Shown here in pieces: positions 1 through 6,328 of a stretch of 8,216 nt of DNA (the stretch's first letter is position 1; the number at the start of each line of letters is the position of its first letter). The stretch is from the NCBI GenBank assembly GCA_900769735.1, contig CAAGHY010000036.1:1-8216 (forward strand), in the 5' to 3' direction. The notes below the pieces were generated by a model that saw only the letters and a program-made list of their open reading frames with translations, searched no databases and was not told the origin of the DNA. The translations under genes and the position numbers were made by a program. Source of the stretch: Rikenellaceae bacterium (lineage in GTDB: Bacteria; Bacteroidota; Bacteroidia; Bacteroidales; UBA932).

Positions 1-18
1 AACTACTAGTTTTCTCAT
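1..18 (-). CDS. Possible start of a further gene, cut by the window edge
   Basis: An ATG at 18-16 opens a frame reading Met-Arg-Lys-Leu-Val-Val to the edge of the window. It starts 42 nt after the stop of the preceding YjbH-like gene and has the same orientation. A Met-Arg-Lys-hydrophobic beginning suits a signal peptide, and no terminator is visible in the A/T-rich gap (19-60), so a fourth gene of the same operon is plausible. Only six codons are visible, so nothing can be said about function and the start may be fortuitous. Confidence 0.3.
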
Positions 19-60
19 TGATTGAATATTTAAATAATTGATTATTTCTTCTGCTTTAAA

Positions 61-819
61 TTACTTGAGATGTATCTTGTAACACAAACCTCCAGTAAAA
101 TATTTGAATCTTTGAAATTCAAACTGGGCATGCAACTGATCGAACAACAAATAAGAAGCACCAATGGCAAAATCCCTGTTGTCATAATCAGCAATTATCC
201 TCAAATTCGGGACAAATGAGGGTTCGTAAGTGATACCTCCAGCTATACCATTCAGATGATTATGCACCCTCTTGTTATAAATATACGCCACTGTTATTCC
301 AAACCTCTCAGTTCCAAAATTCAAATGTTTAGTCGCAGCTACATAAAACCTGCAAAAATAGCCATTGCTAGTAGTTGTAGCTACTTGTCCGCCCCCAGAT
401 TCTGTATAGGGATCAGATGTTCCCATAACTACTGCAGGCATATGTTTCCAAAACTGCCCTTCTTTAAGTACCCTTAGACGTGCTGAAAAATATCTATCTT
501 GATTACAATATTTTTCAGGATCTACCATCCAGTCAATTCCAATCGTTTTAGCTTTGAACATAGTTGCCGTATAAGCAACTTCAAAGAACGGAAAAATTGT
601 TGCGTTGAGATAGTAATTAACAGTATGATAAGTCCACGGATAAGGAGTAATTTCCTTGTTTAAGAAATTGGCACCGAACATCACTGTTTTACAATCCTGC
701 ATCTCTGCAGATGGAGCATTCAGGAGACCCGTGGTACCAAAATTCATTTGGGCGGACAATGCAATGCAAGAGAATAAAGACACAAGCAATAAACAGTATC
801 TCTTAAGTATTCTATACAT
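61..819 (-). CDS. Secreted YjbH-like outer-membrane protein, N-terminal-half type
   Basis: This 252-residue protein has a Sec signal peptide: Lys/Arg near the N terminus, a hydrophobic core at about 9-21, and a likely signal peptidase I cut after Ala23 (ALSA/Q). The mature part begins with FGTTGLLNAPSA (27-38). It continues with alternating aromatic/polar strands, a RYFSARLRVLKEG stretch near 109-121 and AVVMGTSDP near 129-137. As I recall the family, this is the pattern of the N-terminal part of YjbH/GfcD, which starts G-x-x-GLL-x-P-T/S-A and later has D-x-KFRLL-x-E followed by PA-x-A-x-G-x-x-D. YjbH of E. coli is about 700 residues, so this covers only the first third. The end (GGLCYKIHLK) lacks a terminal aromatic residue. 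It lies 49 nt after the lipoprotein gene and has a strong Shine-Dalgarno. The probable role is an outer-membrane component of polysaccharide export or assembly; the exact function is unknown. Confidence 0.75.
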   Translation of the reverse strand: MYRILKRYCLLLVSLFSCIALSAQMNFGTTGLLNAPSAEMQDCKTVMFGANFLNKEITPYPWTYHTVNYYLNATIFPFFEVAYTATMFKAKTIGIDWMVDPEKYCNQDRYFSARLRVLKEGQFWKHMPAVVMGTSDPYTESGGGQVATTTSNGYFCRFYVAATKHLNFGTERFGITVAYIYNKRVHNHLNGIAGGITYEPSFVPNLRIIADYDNRDFAIGASYLLFDQLHAQFEFQRFKYFTGGLCYKIHLK

Positions 820-827
820 TACATCAT

Positions 828-833
828 CCTCCT
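828..833 (-). promoter_or_regulatory. Strong Shine-Dalgarno (AGGAGG) of the YjbH-N gene
   Basis: On the minus strand AGGAGG, within GAGGAGG, stands 8 nt before the ATG at 819. This fixes the start of the 252-residue protein. It is a perfect match to the anti-Shine-Dalgarno. The neighbouring genes for fumarase, the lipoprotein and YjbH-C have only A/T-rich leaders. Confidence 0.7.
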
Positions 834-868
834 CAAACGTATTACAATTATTATGTATTTATAATATA

Positions 869-2020
869 CTAATGCTGCTGATTGTTACCACCACCTGCAT
901 TTGCATTACCATTATGACCATTGTGATTGTTATGGTTGTTATGGCTGTTGCTGTGGTTATTATGGCTATTAGGGTTGTTATGGCTGTTATGGCTATTATG
1001 GCTATCACCAGGAGTAACTGAAGGATGACCAGGAGTAGCCGGATGCAAGTTCTCACCAACAAGAGGAGTTACGTGAGTTGAAACAGCCTGAAGAGCTACA
1101 GTATTCATTTCTACACCTTCAACTTTATAAGGAATAGTCACTAGAGTGAAGTCTTTACATAGACAATAACCTACCAAACATAGAGTTCCGTTAGAATTAA
1201 TTACATTTGAGAACTCCACTGCAGTTGTAGCAAAGTCAGCATAAGTTGTACCTGCATTTACAGTATTCAATGCCTGGTTTGTAGCAGCCTGAAGCTCTGC
1301 TTTCTTCTCCTCACCAGTGTAGTTCCAGATATATCCTACATAAGACGCATCTTTAACAACGTATGCAAAATGTGTACAGAAAGGCTCAGTAACAGGAGTT
1401 GTACCAACAGTTAGACTGTTATCCTGGAAATAGTAATGCTGGAATACCTCTACAAGGCCATTCTCACCCATTGAAACCTCCTCGCTGATTGAGAACATCT
1501 CTTTAAGTGCGTCTACTGTCAAATCTGCACCTACAACTGGAGTACCAAACTCAAATGCAGGTTTTTCAGGATCTACAGGATTGTCTGGATTGTCTGGATT
1601 GTCTGGATTGTCTGGATTGTCTGGATTGTCTGGATTGTCTGGATTATCTGGATTATCTGGAGTATTAGACTCCTTAACCAAAGTAATGTCAGCATTAGTA
1701 TAGCTTACCTGGTTATAATCATCCATTTTTGCAATTGAAACAGTTCTGGTTGCAGCAATATAACCTGGAGCAGAAGCAGCTACAGTCACAGAAGAAACAT
1801 AACTTGTAAGTTTTACGTTAAAAGTACTTGACACAGATACACCGTCCAAAGTAACAGTTGCGTTGCTTATTACGCTACCGGTCTCAGCATCGTATACAGA
1901 ACCAACTACATAATACTCAGATGGAGTCTGCTCCACTACCGGCTTTTCGTGACAGCCTGTAAGAACAAGCGAACAAATTGCCATCATAGCCATAAAAAGG
2001 CCAAAGAATGTTTTTTTCAT
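869..2020 (-). CDS. Repeat-containing lipoprotein with His/Asn-rich tail
   Basis: This 383-residue protein has a lipoprotein signal peptide with lipobox LTGC (Cys23), so it should be lipid-anchored in the outer or inner membrane. Residues about 37-100 (YYVVGSVYDAETG... ATVTLDGV... APGYIAATRTVSI) read like a carboxypeptidase-regulatory/CnaB-type beta-sandwich, common in Bacteroidota surface proteins. Nine Pro-Asp-Asn units (121-147) form a linker. A second domain of about 190 residues with no function I recognise follows (about 153-338). Residues 340-383 are a tail with 18 Asn and 10 His, ending in a GGG-containing segment. The layout recalls Bacteroides DUF3869-type lipoproteins, but that is from memory and unverified. 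The gene lies 27 nt after the YjbH-C gene and 49 nt before the YjbH-N gene, so it is probably cotranscribed. The leader is A/T-rich with no Shine-Dalgarno. A metal-binding or wall-contact role for the tail is speculation. Confidence 0.8.
   Translation of the reverse strand: MKKTFFGLFMAMMAICSLVLTGCHEKPVVEQTPSEYYVVGSVYDAETGSVISNATVTLDGVSVSSTFNVKLTSYVSSVTVAASAPGYIAATRTVSIAKMDDYNQVSYTNADITLVKESNTPDNPDNPDNPDNPDNPDNPDNPDNPDNPVDPEKPAFEFGTPVVGADLTVDALKEMFSISEEVSMGENGLVEVFQHYYFQDNSLTVGTTPVTEPFCTHFAYVVKDASYVGYIWNYTGEEKKAELQAATNQALNTVNAGTTYADFATTAVEFSNVINSNGTLCLVGYCLCKDFTLVTIPYKVEGVEMNTVALQAVSTHVTPLVGENLHPATPGHPSVTPGDSHNSHNSHNNPNSHNNHSNSHNNHNNHNGHNGNANAGGGNNQQH
872..1003 (-). repeat. Degenerate repeats coding for a His/Asn-rich C-terminal tail
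   Basis: The last 44 codons before the stop encode mainly Ser-His-Asn and Asn-Asn-His units: 10 His and 18 Asn in 44 residues. The first three units are exact SHN repeats of 9 bp (AGC CAT AAY); later ones drift. The codons are mostly AAC/AAT and CAT, so the DNA repeat is visible on both strands and produces long spurious frames on each. Confidence 0.85.
1578..1658 (-). repeat. Nine tandem 9-bp units coding for (Pro-Asp-Asn)9
   Basis: On the plus strand there are seven exact copies of ggattgtct followed by two of ggattatct, without interruption. In the lipoprotein frame they encode nine Pro-Asp-Asn units (residues 121-147). The seven units farthest from the start codon are identical, which points to recent expansion by slippage or recombination. 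The unit is a multiple of three, so copy-number change alters linker length without breaking the frame. Confidence 0.95.
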
Positions 2021-2047
2021 TGTTTTTAGTTTTATAAAGTTAATATA

Positions 2048-3322
2048 TTAAAAATTCAATAATTCCGTTTTTACATAATTAGGGTTAAAATACACATCTG
2101 GAGATACAATAAATTCATCTATATCAGTCCTGAACATTTTACCGGAATGTAAAGTTCCAGCCGCATTATAAGATAACCCCCAACTACTGGACGGCATAAC
2201 TCTTGGAATATAACCTTTTCTTTTATATCTAAAAGGGGGTAACGTTACTTGAAACATAAAACCTCCTGTTAAACCATCATTCCAAGAAACATCCTGTACT
2301 TTCATAAGGTAAAATCCAATGGAACAATTTTTAAAATGTCTTATCAAATCGCCCCTTACACCATTATAGCCATATAAAAATTTCATATACTTGGCAGACA
2401 TCTGTGTATCAAACTTCTTGAAATAATAGTTCACACCCATATATCCCGTAAACTCAAGAGTTTCTCTATCATATACAAAAACCAAAGGATTGATTTTTTT
2501 CCATTCACCTCTATCTATAACATATTCCCCCCATTGGCCTTCAGCTGTATAACTAAGTCTGCCATCTACCCAGAACTTTCCATTATTGCTATACCATTTT
2601 GCGCTCAAATCACCTCCTGCCCTATTCCAACTATAAAAACCTACAGTACCTCTGACCAATATATTATACGGAAATCTCAGTGTATGGGACAAAGTCACAA
2701 AACCGGGCTTAATCTCAGTTACATACTCATCATATTGATTAACAACAGGTATACTCAACTGCGCTGTCAACTCTCCACCTTTCCATAAAGACGTCCTAAT
2801 TGTAGGATTCAAAAACAATTGGACTTCATAGGGAACTGACAACTTATAATTCTTAAAATTAAACTCAGGTGCAACCAGCAAATCAACCTTATACAAAGAA
2901 CTGTTTTTCTTTTTATTGCCTTTAACAGCGTCCCAACTTTCTCCCAAATCATAGCTTACAGTCCAATCATTTCTGGAAAGCTCCTTCCCAACTTCAGGTG
3001 CAGTACAGCACAAGGAAATTTGAGGAACGTTATTATCCAGGACAATAAGTCTGCAACCCTTTCCTACAGCAGGCAAACCATGCTTTTGAATTTCATCCAA
3101 CGCCTTACCAATCCCCACTCCCGTTGTCCGATAAACCGTATTTTCAAGAACATATACCCTCTCACTCTCATTTTCTCCCCAACTCACATTCTCAAATCCC
3201 AACTCTACCAACAAATCAACTACCTCATCCCCACTCTGGGCTACAGCAAAAAATGGCAAAAACAGCACAAAAACCGCCAAAAAAATATATTTCAAGCTAT
3301 TCCAAGCGCCATTTCTATCCAT
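2048..3322 (-). CDS. YjbH-like outer-membrane beta-barrel protein, C-terminal-half type
   Basis: With the start at 3322 this is 424 residues. The signal peptide is clear: Lys11, a hydrophobic core at 13-25, and a cut after Ala28 (AVA/Q). Residues about 30-108 form a small mixed domain with LGFENV (41-46), a strand, ENTVYR (60-65), then RLIVLDNNVPQISL (91-104). This matches, as I recall it, the YjbH segment with xGFENV, VxxENxxYR and a GVP-containing strand. The rest (about 130-424) is rich in amphipathic aromatic strands, including one around YSWNRAGGDLSAKWYSNNGK, and ends in a terminal Phe typical of barrel proteins. A TTG start at 3382 is open in frame but overlaps the -33 promoter element and would put extra residues before the signal peptide, so I reject it. 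This is the first gene of the operon. Its probable role, with the YjbH-N protein, is polysaccharide export or assembly at the outer membrane. Confidence 0.78.
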   Translation of the reverse strand: MDRNGAWNSLKYIFLAVFVLFLPFFAVAQSGDEVVDLLVELGFENVSWGENESERVYVLENTVYRTTGVGIGKALDEIQKHGLPAVGKGCRLIVLDNNVPQISLCCTAPEVGKELSRNDWTVSYDLGESWDAVKGNKKKNSSLYKVDLLVAPEFNFKNYKLSVPYEVQLFLNPTIRTSLWKGGELTAQLSIPVVNQYDEYVTEIKPGFVTLSHTLRFPYNILVRGTVGFYSWNRAGGDLSAKWYSNNGKFWVDGRLSYTAEGQWGEYVIDRGEWKKINPLVFVYDRETLEFTGYMGVNYYFKKFDTQMSAKYMKFLYGYNGVRGDLIRHFKNCSIGFYLMKVQDVSWNDGLTGGFMFQVTLPPFRYKRKGYIPRVMPSSSWGLSYNAAGTLHSGKMFRTDIDEFIVSPDVYFNPNYVKTELLNF

Positions 3323-3354
3323 TTGACAACAATTTTTCAGTATAATCGTAGCCG

Positions 3355-3383
3355 CAAAGATACATATTTTCCGAAAATACAAA
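3355..3383 (-). promoter_or_regulatory. Bacteroidetes-type promoter of the YjbH/lipoprotein operon
   Basis: On the minus strand TATCTTTG (3362-3355) matches the -7 consensus TAnnTTTG exactly. A TTTG (3383-3380) lies 17 nt upstream as the -33 element, at the short end of the usual spacing. Transcription would start near 3348, leaving a leader of about 25 nt before the ATG at 3322. It lies downstream of the fumarase terminator, which supports an independent unit. Confidence 0.7.
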
Positions 3384-3458
3384 AAGATTTTATCTCTTTT
3401 TAGATTAATATTTATCTCTGAATCAGAATATAATTACACTACATACAATCCGAATTCC

Positions 3459-3529
3459 AAATACTGGCAGTTAATAAAAAAATTAAACACACAAAATACT
3501 GGAAATAAAAAGGTTGGGCGCCCAGTATT
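3459..3529. repeat. Two 9-nt direct repeats and an inverted match in the terminator loop
   Basis: On the plus strand aaatactgg occurs at 3459-3467 and 3494-3502. The inverse complement of its last eight bases, ccagtatt, occurs at 3522-3529, inside the loop of the terminator hairpin. The copies are exact but short, and chance in A/T-rich DNA is possible. Confidence 0.45.
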
Positions 3530-3542
3530 GCGGTGCCCAACC
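3503..3542 (-). terminator. Rho-independent terminator after the fumarase gene
   Basis: On the minus strand an 8-bp perfect stem, GGTTGGGC (3542-3535) with GCCCAACC (3519-3512), encloses a 15-nt loop and is followed at once by TTTTTATTT. It begins 28 nt after the fumarase stop. It should end the prfB-fumarase transcript and insulate the YjbH operon. Confidence 0.9.
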
Positions 3543-3570
3543 AAAATGTTTCTTATACTTTAAAACTGGA

Positions 3571-5202
3571 TCAGTCCTTGCAGCAAATTGGTCTGATCTG
3601 TGAGAAGAAGTCATTTCCTTTATCATCAACAAGGATGAATGCAGGGAAGTTCTCAACCTCAATTTTCCAGATTGCCTCCATACCAAGCTCAGGATACTCA
3701 ACACACTCCACGCTCTTGATATTCTCCTTGGCAAGGATAGCGGCAGGACCACCGATACTGCCAAGATAGAAACCGCCGTGTTTATGACAAGCATCAGTAA
3801 CATCTTTGCTTCTGTTACCTTTTGCAATCATAATCATACTGCCGCCATTCTCCTGGAACAAGTCAACGTAGCTGTCCATACGGCCTGCTGTAGTAGGGCC
3901 GAATGATCCGCTGGCCATTCCTTTTGGAGTTTTTGCAGGACCTGCATAATAGATCGGATGGTTCTTGATATACTCAGGAAGACCCTCACCTTTGTCAATT
4001 CTCTCTTTAAGTTTTGCGTGTGCAATATCTCTACCAACTATGATTGTACCGTTCAAAAGAAGGAATGTAGAAACAGGATACTGGCTCAACTGCTCAAGAA
4101 TCTCCTTCATAGGACGGTTAAGGTCAACCTTCACGCCTTTAGCCAATGCAGAACCTGAAAGATACTGCTCAGGGATCAAGCGTGCAGGATTTGCATCCAA
4201 AGTCTCCAACCAGATACCGTCTTTATTGATCTTGGCCTTAACGTTTCTGTCTGCACTACAGCTTACACCCATACCTACAGGACAAGATGCACCGTGACGA
4301 GGCAAACGGATAACTCTGATATCGTGAGCGAAATATTTGCCGCCGAACTGCGCACCAATACCAAGATTGTGGGCAGCCTTAAGTAGGCGTTTCTCCATCT
4401 CCACATCTCTGAAAGCATAACCATCCTCGCTTGCAGCAGTAGGAAGTGAATCGTAATATTTTGTAGATGCAAGTTTTACAGTCTTAAGGTTCAACTCAGC
4501 AGAAGTACCGCCAATTACAAAAGCAATATGGTAAGGAGGACAAGCTGCTGTACCCAAAGTCTTCATCTTCTCAACCAAATATGGCTCAAGTTTCTCAGGA
4601 GTGATAAGAGCTTTGGTCTCCTGGAACAGATATGTCTTGTTTGCAGATCCGCCGCCTTTGGCAACAAAAAGGAACTTGTACTCATTTCCGTCAGTTGCAA
4701 AAATATCAATCTGGGCAGGAAGGTTACAACCTGTATTCTTCTCATTGTACATATCCAACGGAATATTCTGGGAATATCTCAAGTTGTCGTTGGTATAAGT
4801 ATCAAACACACCGTGAGAAAGAGCCTCCTCATCACCGCCACCGGTAAATACAAACTGGCCTTTCTTTGCAACAATTGTAGCTGTACCTGTATCCTGACAG
4901 AAAGGAAGCTGGCCTTTTGCAGAAACATCCGCATTCATAAGCATCTGAATTGCAACAGCTTTATCATTATCACTGCTCTCAGGATCTGCAAGAATCTTTG
5001 CAACCATCTCATTATGCTCAGGACGCAACATGAAAGAAACATCGTGCATTGCCTGTCTTGCAAGAAGTCTCAATCCCTCAGGATCAACTTTCAAGAACTC
5101 CTTGTCACCGAATTTCTCTACAGAAACATACTCTTTTGTAAGAAGATGATACTCTGTAGTATCTTTTCCCATTGGGAACATCTCTTTGTAAACAAACTCC
5201 AT
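3571..5202 (-). CDS. fumA: Fumarate hydratase, class I (iron-sulfur)
   Basis: This enzyme catalyses the reversible hydration of fumarate to L-malate in the cytoplasm. In anaerobic Bacteroidota it mainly serves the reductive branch toward succinate. The 543 residues match E. coli FumA/FumB (548) colinearly from near the N terminus (DTTEYHLLTKEYVSVEKF) to the end (FPAFILVDDKGNDFF), which supports the chosen start. The N-terminal alpha domain (about 15-320) holds LPFCQDTGTA (Cys102), KGGGSANKTYLFQETKAL (183-199), GTAACPPYH (Cys221) and ASCPVGMGVSCSADRN (Cys315). Cys102, Cys221 and Cys315 correspond to the three [4Fe-4S] ligands of the family. The C-terminal beta domain (about 335-535) carries NGTIIVGRDIAHAKLKER, YAGPAKTP and GSFGPTTAGRMDSYVD. 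All key residues appear intact. The gene starts 22 nt after prfB with an A/T-rich leader and no visible promoter, so cotranscription is likely; a strong terminator follows. The symbol could equally be fumB. Confidence 0.96.
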   Translation of the reverse strand: MEFVYKEMFPMGKDTTEYHLLTKEYVSVEKFGDKEFLKVDPEGLRLLARQAMHDVSFMLRPEHNEMVAKILADPESSDNDKAVAIQMLMNADVSAKGQLPFCQDTGTATIVAKKGQFVFTGGGDEEALSHGVFDTYTNDNLRYSQNIPLDMYNEKNTGCNLPAQIDIFATDGNEYKFLFVAKGGGSANKTYLFQETKALITPEKLEPYLVEKMKTLGTAACPPYHIAFVIGGTSAELNLKTVKLASTKYYDSLPTAASEDGYAFRDVEMEKRLLKAAHNLGIGAQFGGKYFAHDIRVIRLPRHGASCPVGMGVSCSADRNVKAKINKDGIWLETLDANPARLIPEQYLSGSALAKGVKVDLNRPMKEILEQLSQYPVSTFLLLNGTIIVGRDIAHAKLKERIDKGEGLPEYIKNHPIYYAGPAKTPKGMASGSFGPTTAGRMDSYVDLFQENGGSMIMIAKGNRSKDVTDACHKHGGFYLGSIGGPAAILAKENIKSVECVEYPELGMEAIWKIEVENFPAFILVDDKGNDFFSQIRPICCKD

Positions 5203-5224
5203 AAAAATGTATTTTAAGTATCTA

Positions 5225-6284
5225 TTATTGTTTTGTATTTTCCATCAAATAACTCTTCATGAACTCGTTAAGGTCACCGTCTAGTACCGCAGCAGTATCT
5301 GAGGTCTCATAACCTGTACGCAAATCCTTAACCATCTTGTAAGGATGAAGCACATAGCTCCTTATCTGTGAGCCCCACTCTATCCTCTTCTTCTGCCCCT
5401 CAAGTTCCGCCTGTTTAGCCCTCTTTTTGGCCAGCTCAATCTCATAAAGATGCGATTTCAAAATCCTCAACGCATTCTGGCGGTTATCAAGCTGTGAACG
5501 AGTTTCTGTATTCTCCACAACTATGCCGCTAGGGATATGCCTTACCCTCACACCCGTCTCAACTTTGTTCACATTCTGTCCGCCTGCACCGCTTGAACGG
5601 AAAGTATCCCACTCCAAATCTGAAGGATTGATCACAATCTCTATAGAATCGTCAACAAGAGGATATACAAAAACAGAAGAGAAAGTTGTCTGCCTTTTAC
5701 CCTGCGCATTGAACGGCGAAATCCTCACCATCCTGTGCACACCATTCTCAGACTTCAGATATCCGTATGCAAAATCCCCCTCAAACTCAATTGTAGCTGA
5801 CTTTATACCTGCCTCATCACCCTCCAGCACATCATAAACCGTAACTTTATATCCGTTTCTCTCACCCCATCTGGTATACATTCTCAGCAGCATACTGCTC
5901 CAGTCATTGCTCTCGGTACCACCGGCACCTGAATTTATCTTAAGCAAAGCTCCAAGATTGTCACCCTCCTCACCAAGCATACTTTTGAACTCAAGTTCAC
6001 CCAGCATCTCCTCAATCTTCTTCTCCTCAACGGCAATCTCCTCCTCAGTTGCACCCATCTCCCCAAGCAGCTCCGCCTCCTCAATGGCCACAGCCACTGC
6101 ATCCAAAGAGTTTACCCAATATTTCACTCCCGACAGCTTCTTCAAAAACTCCTCAGCCCCTTTAGGATCATCCCAAAACCCCTCAGCTGCACTAATTTTC
6201 TCCTTTTCTTCTACATCAGCCCTCTTTGCATCATAGTCAAAGAGACCTCCTCAGCGCATCCAGGCGCCCTTTAAAATCACTCAT
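5225..6284 (-). CDS. prfB: Peptide chain release factor 2, with programmed +1 frameshift
   Basis: RF2 recognises UGA and UAA and triggers peptide release on the ribosome. The complete product is 352 residues. Fifteen codons run from ATG at 6284-6282 (MSDFKGRLDALRRSL), one base (6239) is skipped, and translation continues from GAC at 6238 as DYDAKRADVEEKEK to TAA at 5227-5225. Without the shift, TGA at 6239-6237 ends a 15-residue peptide. A frame opening at a TTG at 6145 is internal; that codon is a leucine. The RF2 codon-recognition tripeptide SPF is at about 189-191 and the catalytic GGQ at about 234-236 (SSGAGGQNVNKVET). The N-terminal helical domain and the C-terminal LRTGYETSDTAAVLDGDLNEFM are also typical. 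Length and spacing agree with E. coli RF2 (365). The gene has its own TAnnTTTG box, and fumarase follows after 22 nt. Confidence 0.95.
6237..6251 (-). promoter_or_regulatory. prfB: prfB autoregulatory +1 frameshift site
   Basis: The minus strand reads AGG AGG TCT CTT TGA followed by C. The internal Shine-Dalgarno-like AGGAGG (6251-6246) lies three bases before the slippery CTT (6242-6240), the same spacing as E. coli AGGGGG-UAU-CUU-UGA-C. TGA followed by C is a weak stop read by RF2 itself. When RF2 is scarce the ribosome pauses, shifts +1 from CUU to UUU, and makes full-length RF2. The zero frame closes here and the RF2 frame continues directly, so this is a standard recoding site and not a mutation. 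Confidence 0.95.
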
Positions 6285-6311
6285 AACCTCTCCAATATGA
6301 TTAAATCTTAG

Positions 6312-6319
6312 CAAAGATA
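6312..6319 (-). promoter_or_regulatory. Promoter -7 box of prfB
   Basis: The minus strand shows TATCTTTG, an exact TAnnTTTG match and the same octamer as the YjbH operon promoter. It lies between the recX stop and the prfB ATG, implying a leader of roughly 20 nt. I do not find a good TTTG at the usual -33 distance. This -7 box therefore stands alone, and prfB may also receive read-through from recX. Confidence 0.55.
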
Positions 6320-6328
6320 ACAAAAAAA

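Noticed and set aside
834..841. TACGTTTG on the minus strand, an exact TAnnTTTG match before the YjbH-N gene
   Set aside because: Transcription would start at or inside the Shine-Dalgarno, leaving a leader of about 10 nt, and no -33 TTTG is found at the right distance. Probably fortuitous.
656..1062. Hydrophobic frames on the plus strand (656-1021) and in a second minus-strand frame (859-1062) across the lipoprotein tail, looking like small membrane proteins
   Set aside because: They are alternative-frame readings of the His/Asn codon repeats (Val/Met/Ile- and Ile/Thr-rich by necessity), have no own ribosome binding site and overlap a well-supported gene.
1578..1658. CRISPR-like or non-coding satellite array
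   Set aside because: The 9-bp units have no spacers and stay in frame inside a lipoprotein gene as Pro-Asp-Asn codons.
3020..3403. Plus-strand frame of 127 codons antisense to the YjbH-C gene start
   Set aside because: It crosses the promoter region of the minus-strand gene, and its composition (Ile/Ser/His/Gln-rich) reflects the reverse of A/T-rich coding sequence.
3483..4847. Several frames of 60-110 codons on both strands around the fumarase gene, and a 229-codon plus-strand frame at 4528-5217
   Set aside because: They lie opposite or out of frame with a fully conserved fumarase, show Cys/Leu-rich compositions typical of shadow frames and have no start signals.
5225..6145. A 306-residue version of RF2 starting at TTG 6145
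   Set aside because: The open frame runs upstream to 6238, joins the leader through the frameshift site, and residue 6145 is an internal leucine codon of the family-typical N-terminal domain.
5523..6236. Plus-strand Ser/Pro-rich frames opposite prfB
   Set aside because: They are antisense shadows of the Glu/Gly-rich RF2 codons; no promoter or ribosome binding site supports them.
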